Shown: one piece after another, positions 11,354-16,000 of the stretch
Layout of the letters: the number at the start of each line of letters is the position of its first letter
How positions within the stretch are numbered: the stretch's first letter is position 1
Source: Acidobacteriota bacterium
Lineage (GTDB): Bacteria > Acidobacteriota > Terriglobia > Terriglobales > Acidobacteriaceae
Direction of reading: 5' to 3'
NCBI GenBank assembly: GCA_021805265.1
Contig: JAJZFR010000039.1
Coordinates: 1-16,000 of the forward strand
Length of the DNA: 16,000 bases
Notes under the pieces: model-generated
Seen by the model: the letters and a program-made list of their open reading frames with translations, nothing else
What the model was told of the DNA's origin: nothing
Databases searched by the model: none
Made by a program: the position numbers and the translations under genes

Positions 11354-12634
11354 TTATTTTCCCTTTCCCAACCTGCTTGCATGCGCCCACAGTCCCAACC
11401 CAGGGTTGGCAATATAAAAGACGTCGTCTCCGGCAATATGGTTATAGCCTGCGCTCAGCTTTTCGGGGCGATAACGCGCCATCATGGTCGCAAGATCACC
11501 GTATTCAAAGCCGACGCGCTCAACCTCTTCCCTGCTCAAACTTCCGGGGCACCACACGATCCGAAATCTACCCTCGGAGGAGCCGTGAATCAGGTGCGCG
11601 GCAGCGCTAAGATCATTGGCAAGATCGGCATTTTCGGACACAGCTTTCAAGGTCTCCGGTGTACCGTAGTAGCCATACTTGCGAATCAGCGCGTCGATGG
11701 TTTTATCTTCGCCAAACTCCTTCACGCCCGGAGCAAGGATGATCAGCTCGGCATCATCGGCCAATGCCATGCGGGTGCGATAGACGGCCTTGTTGCCCAG
11801 CCAGGTGCTGTGAAATTCCTCGGGGTCGAGATAAACCAGCGCCTTCCGAATCGGCTCCGCAACCATCTCGAAGTTCACCTTGAGGCTGAGTTCAGCAGCC
11901 AGATGAAAGCACTCCACATCGTCTCCGATAAACAATCCGCGCACAGCAAGTCCACCGTCGGCTTTGCGCCCGACCACGGTCAAGACATAGACAATAGGAA
12001 GGTGATTGAGAAAGTGATCCGAGGCGTAGTTCAAGACATTTCTCACCGGATTTTCCGCGCGCCCCATGATGCGCTCCATACCGTAGACCGCGCCGAGATA
12101 ATGACTGCGATTGATGCCTTCGCGGCCCCCGGTGCCGACGAGAATGTTCTTGTTGTAGTTGGCCATGCCGATGACCTCATGGGGCACGACCTGGCCGATC
12201 GAAAGAATCAGATCAAAGCCGCCCTGAGAAATCAGGCGATTCACCTGCGCCGGCCATGCATAATCGACCAGCCCCTCGGATTGGTTGCGGACAAACTCGC
12301 GCGGCACCTCGCCCAGTGTCTCGATGTCATTGCGCCAGTCGTGGACACGAAAAAGTTCGAGCGGCATTTCGCCATACATGTGTTGAATCTGTTGGGGACG
12401 CATTGCCGCATGGGTTCCCAGGGCAGGCATCACCGCTTTGACACGCTCTCTGTAGTGCTCCCACGCGTAGCGAGTCAACTCTCCGGCGCGCGAGTGAGCA
12501 CGCGTCTGGTCTGGCGGCACAACGAGCACACGTTGACGATTGCCCAACTTCTCGAGGCTGGCAGTGAGCATCGCGCGAAGCTGCGCAGCGGAAAACTCGT
12601 GGTCAATGCCGCCCTGAGCGCAATAGAGACTCAT
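11354..12634 (-). CDS. LarA-family nickel-dependent 2-hydroxyacid racemase/epimerase
   Basis: This 426-residue protein is of the LarA (lactate racemase, former DUF2088) superfamily, which uses a nickel-pincer nucleotide cofactor to invert C2 of 2-hydroxyacids. PDQTRAHSR (41-49) matches the family DxTR region, and GTHAAM (73-78) matches the GTH motif with a candidate catalytic His (H75). H152, K162 and H178 have the same mutual spacing as His174, Lys184 and His200 of Lactobacillus LarA (catalytic His, cofactor-linked Lys, nickel ligand; positions from memory). The gene overlaps exuT by 4 bases and uxaE follows after one base. Some LarA homologues are reported D-gluconate 2-epimerases. With gntK in the operon, mannonate/gluconate epimerisation is the likely role (inference). 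No larB, larC or larE is in the window. Confidence 0.85.
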   Translation of the reverse strand: MSLYCAQGGIDHEFSAAQLRAMLTASLEKLGNRQRVLVVPPDQTRAHSRAGELTRYAWEHYRERVKAVMPALGTHAAMRPQQIQHMYGEMPLELFRVHDWRNDIETLGEVPREFVRNQSEGLVDYAWPAQVNRLISQGGFDLILSIGQVVPHEVIGMANYNKNILVGTGGREGINRSHYLGAVYGMERIMGRAENPVRNVLNYASDHFLNHLPIVYVLTVVGRKADGGLAVRGLFIGDDVECFHLAAELSLKVNFEMVAEPIRKALVYLDPEEFHSTWLGNKAVYRTRMALADDAELIILAPGVKEFGEDKTIDALIRKYGYYGTPETLKAVSENADLANDLSAAAHLIHGSSEGRFRIVWCPGSLSREEVERVGFEYGDLATMMARYRPEKLSAGYNHIAGDDVFYIANPGLGLWAHASRLGKGK

Positions 12635-13929
12635 GCCGTCAACTCCACTTCTTTGAGTCCAGGCGCGAACAACTGCAAGACCACCCAGGCTGTCAGGTAT
12701 GCACCACCGGCAATCGCAAACAAGCTGGTGTAGCTGTGGGTCAGTTGGAGAATGTGGCCAGCGTAGTAAGCAAGCATCGCACCCCCCACAGCGCCCGCCA
12801 TCCCGCCGATTCCCGTCACCGATCCAACGGCGCTGCGTGGAAACATGTCAGAGGCAGTTGTGTAGAGATTTGCCGACCAGCCCTGATGCGCCGCAGCCGC
12901 CACACTCAACAGCATGATCGCCATCCACTCGGAGGTCACGCTGCCCATGGCGAAGATCGGCAGAACAGCGCAGGCGCAGAGCAGCATTGCCGCCAAACGC
13001 GCGTGCACCTGGGACAATCCCAATCGACGAAATGGTGCGGGTAGCCAACCCCCTCCAATACTCCCCACCGCAGAGGCGTTATAAACCAGAATCAAGGGCA
13101 GGCCCAGGTGGGACAGGTCCAGATGAAAACGCGCGCTGAAGTACGAAGGAAGCCAGAAGAGATAAAACCACCAGATGGGATCGGTCAGGAATTTCGCGAA
13201 CGAATATCCCCATGTCTGGCGATGCCCCAGCAGCCGCACCCACGGTACCGATGGACCCATCTGGGTGGCGGCCTCGCGATAGATATGGCGCAGCTCGATG
13301 CCGGTCAGAGTCGGATGATCGGTGGGCTTGCGGTAGTTGCGCCACCACCACACGATCCACAGCGCGCTGAACCCACCGGTGACCAGAAACGCCGCATGCC
13401 ACCCATAGCGGAGCGTTACCCATGGCACGATCACCGGCGCAAGAATGGCTCCAAGATTCGCGCCTGAGTTGAACAATCCTGTCGCCAGGGAGCGTTCACT
13501 CTGGGGAAACCACTCGGCTATCGTCTTGATCGCGGCTGGGAAATTTCCCGATTCGCCGAGGCCGAGCGAAAAGCGCGCAACAGCAAACTCGATCACGGTG
13601 TTGGCCAGCGCGTGTCCCATGGCCGACAAGCTCCACACCGCCATGATCGCCATGTATCCGATGCGAGTGCCGACCTTGTCTACGAATCTTCCTGCAGCCA
13701 GCAAACCAACCGCATAGGCCACCTGGAAAGCATCCACAATGTAGCCATAGTCGATCTCTGTCATGCCGATGCTGTGCTCGAGCGTTGGCTTGAGAATCGA
13801 GATGACCTGACGGTCCATGTAGTTGATCGACGTGGCTGCGAACAGCATGGCGCAGATGGTCCAGCGTACGCGGCCCATGCGTGCGAGCGGCTGCTCCTCG
13901 TCACCCTGAACTCTCGGTGCCAACGCCAT
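12631..13929 (-). CDS. exuT: MFS hexuronate transporter
   Basis: This 432-residue inner-membrane permease of the anion:cation symporter family imports hexuronates, probably with protons. The first membrane segment contains SINYMDRQVIS (about 34-44), the hallmark of ExuT/GarP-like transporters. Many further hydrophobic segments are consistent with about 12 helices, and a central loop around 205-240 separates the two halves. The start at 13929 has an ideal AGGAGG (13935-13940) that overlaps the uxaC stop codon. A start at 13971 would overlap uxaC and add 14 residues before this site. Its position between uxaC and the other uronate genes supports galacturonate/glucuronate as substrate, though aldonates such as gluconate cannot be excluded. 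Confidence 0.9.
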   Translation of the reverse strand: MALAPRVQGDEEQPLARMGRVRWTICAMLFAATSINYMDRQVISILKPTLEHSIGMTEIDYGYIVDAFQVAYAVGLLAAGRFVDKVGTRIGYMAIMAVWSLSAMGHALANTVIEFAVARFSLGLGESGNFPAAIKTIAEWFPQSERSLATGLFNSGANLGAILAPVIVPWVTLRYGWHAAFLVTGGFSALWIVWWWRNYRKPTDHPTLTGIELRHIYREAATQMGPSVPWVRLLGHRQTWGYSFAKFLTDPIWWFYLFWLPSYFSARFHLDLSHLGLPLILVYNASAVGSIGGGWLPAPFRRLGLSQVHARLAAMLLCACAVLPIFAMGSVTSEWMAIMLLSVAAAAHQGWSANLYTTASDMFPRSAVGSVTGIGGMAGAVGGAMLAYYAGHILQLTHSYTSLFAIAGGAYLTAWVVLQLFAPGLKEVELTA

Positions 13930-13939
13930 TCCATCCTCC

Positions 13940-15331
13940 TTAGAGACGATAGGCCTGCTTGACCAGTCCATACGCCAACTCGCGAGCCAGTTCAGCCGCT
14001 TCGTCTTCCTCGAGTCGATGATCCGCTACCAGTGTGGCAAGATAGCTGCAATCCATCCGGCGCGCCACGTCATGCCGCGCCGGAATCGAGAGAAACGCGC
14101 GCGTATCGTCGTTGAAACCAACCGTATTGTAAAATCCCGCCGTCTCCGTCACCTGCTGGCGAAAACGCATCATGCCTTCCGGGCTGTCGTGAAACCACCA
14201 GGGAGGCCCAAGCCTGAGGCAGGGATAATGCCCTGCAAGAGGCGCAAGCTCCCGAGTATACGTGGATTCATCCAGGGTAAACAGGATAATACGCAGATTC
14301 GGTTCATTGCCCAGCCGATCCAGAAGCGGACGCAGGGCATTCACATAATTGGTCGGCTGGGGAATATCCGCCCCCGTATCCCGACCAAAGCGCTCGTGGA
14401 CCAGACGATTGTGGTTGCGCACACTGCCGGGATGAATCTGCATCACCAACCCGTCCTCGACGCTCATCCTCGCCATCTCGGTCAGCATCTGGGCACGAAA
14501 CAACTCCATTGCGAGAGCGTCCGCGTTGCCTGCGAGTACTCGTCCAAACAGAGCTTCGGCCTGTTCGCGCGAAAGATCCGCCGTCTGCGCCGTCGGATGA
14601 CCATGATCGGTTGCCGTGCAGCCCATCGCGCGAAATCGCTGTCGAGTCTTCCGCATCGCGTTCAGATAACCGGCCCAATTACCGCAATCTTCCCCGGTAA
14701 GTTCGCCGAGTTGCATCACCCGCTCGGAAAAGCCTGCAAACTCGGGATCAACCACCGAGTCCGGGCGAAAGGTCGGGAGCACACGCCCCTTCCAACCAGA
14801 GTGACGGATCGCCGCATGATGGACCAGGGGATCGAGGGGGGAATCCGTCGTCGCAAGCACCTCGATCCCGAAGCGTTCATACAACGCGCGCGGGCGAAAC
14901 TCCGGTGTCGCTAGTTTCTCCGCCATCTGGTCGTAATAGAGGTCCGCCGTATGCTCGGTCAGCCGCTCTTCCAGTCCAAACAATTCCTGAAAGGCAAAGT
15001 CGAGCCACATGCGCGTCGGCGTCCCGCGAAACAGCTTGTAATGGCTTGCAAAAATCCGCCATACACCACGCGGGTCCCTCATCTCCGACTGGCCAATCTC
15101 GAGCGCATCCATGGATACGCCCTGGCTGTATAGCATCCTGTAAACATAGTGATCCGGCTGCACAAACAACATGGCAGGGTTGGGAAATGGCTGGTTCAAA
15201 GCAAACCACGATGCCTGAGTGTGCCCGTGTGGGCTGACAATCGGCAAACTCCGGATTTCCAGATACAAGGCGCGTGCGATCGCGCGGACGGCAGGCTCGG
15301 CGGGAAACAGACGATCTTCATGCAACAGCAT
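13940..15331 (-). CDS. uxaC: glucuronate/galacturonate isomerase
   Basis: This 463-residue protein is very close to the usual UxaC length (about 470). It isomerises D-galacturonate to D-tagaturonate and D-glucuronate to D-fructuronate, the first intracellular step of hexuronate use. It has the amidohydrolase-fold HGH (35-37), TTDSPLDPL in the middle, HPGSVRNHN (the family H-G-RN-N region), and the C-terminal block GFNDDTRAFLSIPARHDVARR (starting at about 405). It is the first gene of the operon, with the regulator divergent and two operator-like sites in its promoter. Its stop codon is embedded in the Shine-Dalgarno of exuT. The first ATG (15331) has only a modest GAAGAG/AGGGTG ribosome site. 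Confidence 0.95.
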   Translation of the reverse strand: MLLHEDRLFPAEPAVRAIARALYLEIRSLPIVSPHGHTQASWFALNQPFPNPAMLFVQPDHYVYRMLYSQGVSMDALEIGQSEMRDPRGVWRIFASHYKLFRGTPTRMWLDFAFQELFGLEERLTEHTADLYYDQMAEKLATPEFRPRALYERFGIEVLATTDSPLDPLVHHAAIRHSGWKGRVLPTFRPDSVVDPEFAGFSERVMQLGELTGEDCGNWAGYLNAMRKTRQRFRAMGCTATDHGHPTAQTADLSREQAEALFGRVLAGNADALAMELFRAQMLTEMARMSVEDGLVMQIHPGSVRNHNRLVHERFGRDTGADIPQPTNYVNALRPLLDRLGNEPNLRIILFTLDESTYTRELAPLAGHYPCLRLGPPWWFHDSPEGMMRFRQQVTETAGFYNTVGFNDDTRAFLSIPARHDVARRMDCSYLATLVADHRLEEDEAAELARELAYGLVKQAYRL

Positions 15332-15392
15332 GGCTCTTCACACCCTGTAAGAGAAATTAGTCAAGCTCTCTGCATCGTGATGAATACAACAG

Positions 15393-15403
15393 TGGTCAGA
15401 CCA
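15393..15403 (-). promoter_or_regulatory. predicted operator 2 of the uxaC operon
   Basis: TGGTCTGACCA on the minus strand is an 11-base palindrome with a single-base centre. It has the TGGT-N3-ACCA form bound by FadR-subfamily GntR proteins. It lies in the uxaC leader, 62 bases before the start codon, centred 17 bases from the second copy at 15410-15420. Confidence 0.65.
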
Positions 15404-15409
15404 TTCACG

Positions 15410-15420
15410 AGGTCAGACCA
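15410..15420 (-). promoter_or_regulatory. predicted operator 1 of the uxaC operon
   Basis: TGGTCTGACCT on the minus strand matches the neighbouring operator at ten of eleven positions. It begins two bases downstream of the -10 box and so covers the expected transcription start, which fits repression by the divergently encoded GntR-type regulator. Confidence 0.65.
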
Positions 15421-15422
15421 CA

Positions 15423-15428
15423 ATTATA
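15423..15428 (-). promoter_or_regulatory. -10 element of the uxaC operon promoter
   Basis: The minus strand has a perfect TATAAT, about 95 bases before the uxaC start codon. No good -35 hexamer occurs 16-18 bases upstream; the sequence there is GC-rich (TGCGGG). The promoter may depend on the strong -10 or on an activator. Predicted operators follow immediately downstream. Confidence 0.6.
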
Positions 15429-15554
15429 CACGCCGCTTCTCTTCCCCCGCACAACGAAGCCGATGAATTTGTTGCATAAATATCACCCCTCGAATGCTAC
15501 ACTTTTCGTGCCCGGAATCTTGATCATCTCACGCACGGAAAGCATTCTCCGACT

Positions 15555-16000
15555 ATGACGCGCGGAAAAACCGATTCGCCGGAAACACACCGGACCATGC
15601 AAGTGGTCAACCATGTACGCGCGCTCATTGAAAAGGGAACCTTGCAACCGGGGGACAAACTTCCGCCCGAGCGAGAGTTGGCTCGAACTCTCAATGTCAG
15701 TCGAGCGAGCCTTCGTACTGGTATCGGCTACCTGGCGGCGATGGGCGTCATGAAGATTCGACACGGAGTCGGCACGTTCGTAGCCGACGGGCCTCCGGAT
15801 CTGGGTAAAGCCTCGCTGAGTTTCATGGGCGCGCTCCACGGATTCCAGTCCTGGCAGATGTTTGAGGCTCGAATTATCCTGGAGTCCAGCCTGGCCGCAC
15901 TGGCCGCAGAACGCGGGAAGGACGACCACCACGCAGCACTCGCCGAAGAGGTCGCCGAGATGTTTGCGGCGGTCGACAGTCCGGCCGACTACCTCATCCA
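15555..16000 (+). CDS. GntR-family (FadR subfamily) transcriptional regulator, 3' end outside window
   Basis: The first 148 residues of a DNA-binding regulator are visible. A winged helix-turn-helix occupies about residues 13-77, including KLPPERELARTLNVSR (35-50) and the wing HGVGTFV (70-76), as is typical of GntR proteins. From about residue 101 an all-helical region begins (FEARIILESSLAALAAER), matching the FCD effector domain of the FadR subfamily. The reading frame is still open at the window end. It is transcribed divergently from uxaC across 223 bases that contain two operator-like palindromes, so it most likely controls the hexuronate operon and the pectinases in response to a uronate-pathway intermediate. 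The ATG at 15555 has only a weak upstream GGAAAG. The effector is unknown. Confidence 0.9.
   Translation, partial: MTRGKTDSPETHRTMQVVNHVRALIEKGTLQPGDKLPPERELARTLNVSRASLRTGIGYLAAMGVMKIRHGVGTFVADGPPDLGKASLSFMGALHGFQSWQMFEARIILESSLAALAAERGKDDHHAALAEEVAEMFAAVDSPADYLI

Noticed and set aside
11327..12733. 468-residue open frame antisense to the larA-like gene
   Set aside because: It is a shadow of the conserved LarA-family frame, with no recognisable motif and extending into exuT on the other strand.
15472..15505. TGC-TACACT extended -10-like sequence as the regulator's promoter
   Set aside because: It is correctly oriented for the regulator gene, but the -35 candidates have poor spacing (18-20 bases with weak matches), so the evidence is too thin to list as a feature.

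Overview
The window is high-GC bacterial DNA with densely packed genes. It looks like a soil, plant-polymer-degrading member of the Acidobacteriota (Terriglobia, the Granulicella/Acidobacterium type). That placement is an inference from gene content (secreted pectinases, a FadN-type beta-oxidation pair, a hexuronate operon) and GC-rich codon use. No rRNA or other marker gene is present to confirm it.

Positions 1-4723 (+ strand) hold a fatty-acid beta-oxidation cluster. It contains a FadN-type 3-hydroxyacyl-CoA dehydrogenase/enoyl-CoA hydratase, a small secreted protein of unknown function, and a FadA-type thiolase. A run of degenerate 13-bp tandem repeats lies in front of it.

Positions 4745-8728 hold two divergently transcribed secreted pectinases that share a regulatory region of about 320 bp. 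One (- strand) is an unusual fusion of a GH28 polygalacturonase and a CE8 pectin methylesterase. The other (+ strand) is a single-domain GH28 enzyme. A hairpin terminator at 8740-8767 closes the second gene.

Positions 8790-15331 (- strand) are one tight six-gene operon, transcribed as uxaC, exuT, a larA-like gene, uxaE, gntK and an SDR dehydrogenase. Adjacent genes overlap by 4 bp or are separated by at most 10 bp. Divergent from uxaC is a GntR/FadR-type regulator (15555 to the window end, incomplete).

The genes form a coherent pectin-to-central-metabolism unit. The secreted enzymes demethylate and hydrolyse pectin. ExuT imports galacturonate. UxaC makes tagaturonate and UxaE epimerises it to fructuronate. 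The SDR, the LarA-like nickel-dependent epimerase and gluconokinase then plausibly give mannonate, gluconate and 6-phosphogluconate. This would bypass mannonate dehydratase and the KDG branch, none of whose genes are visible here. The last three steps are inference and are the most interesting proposal in the window.

Near-identical 11-bp operator-like palindromes (consensus TGGTCTGACCA) occur twice at the uxaC promoter, once before the fused pectinase and once before the GH28 gene. This points to a local regulon controlled by the GntR-type regulator.
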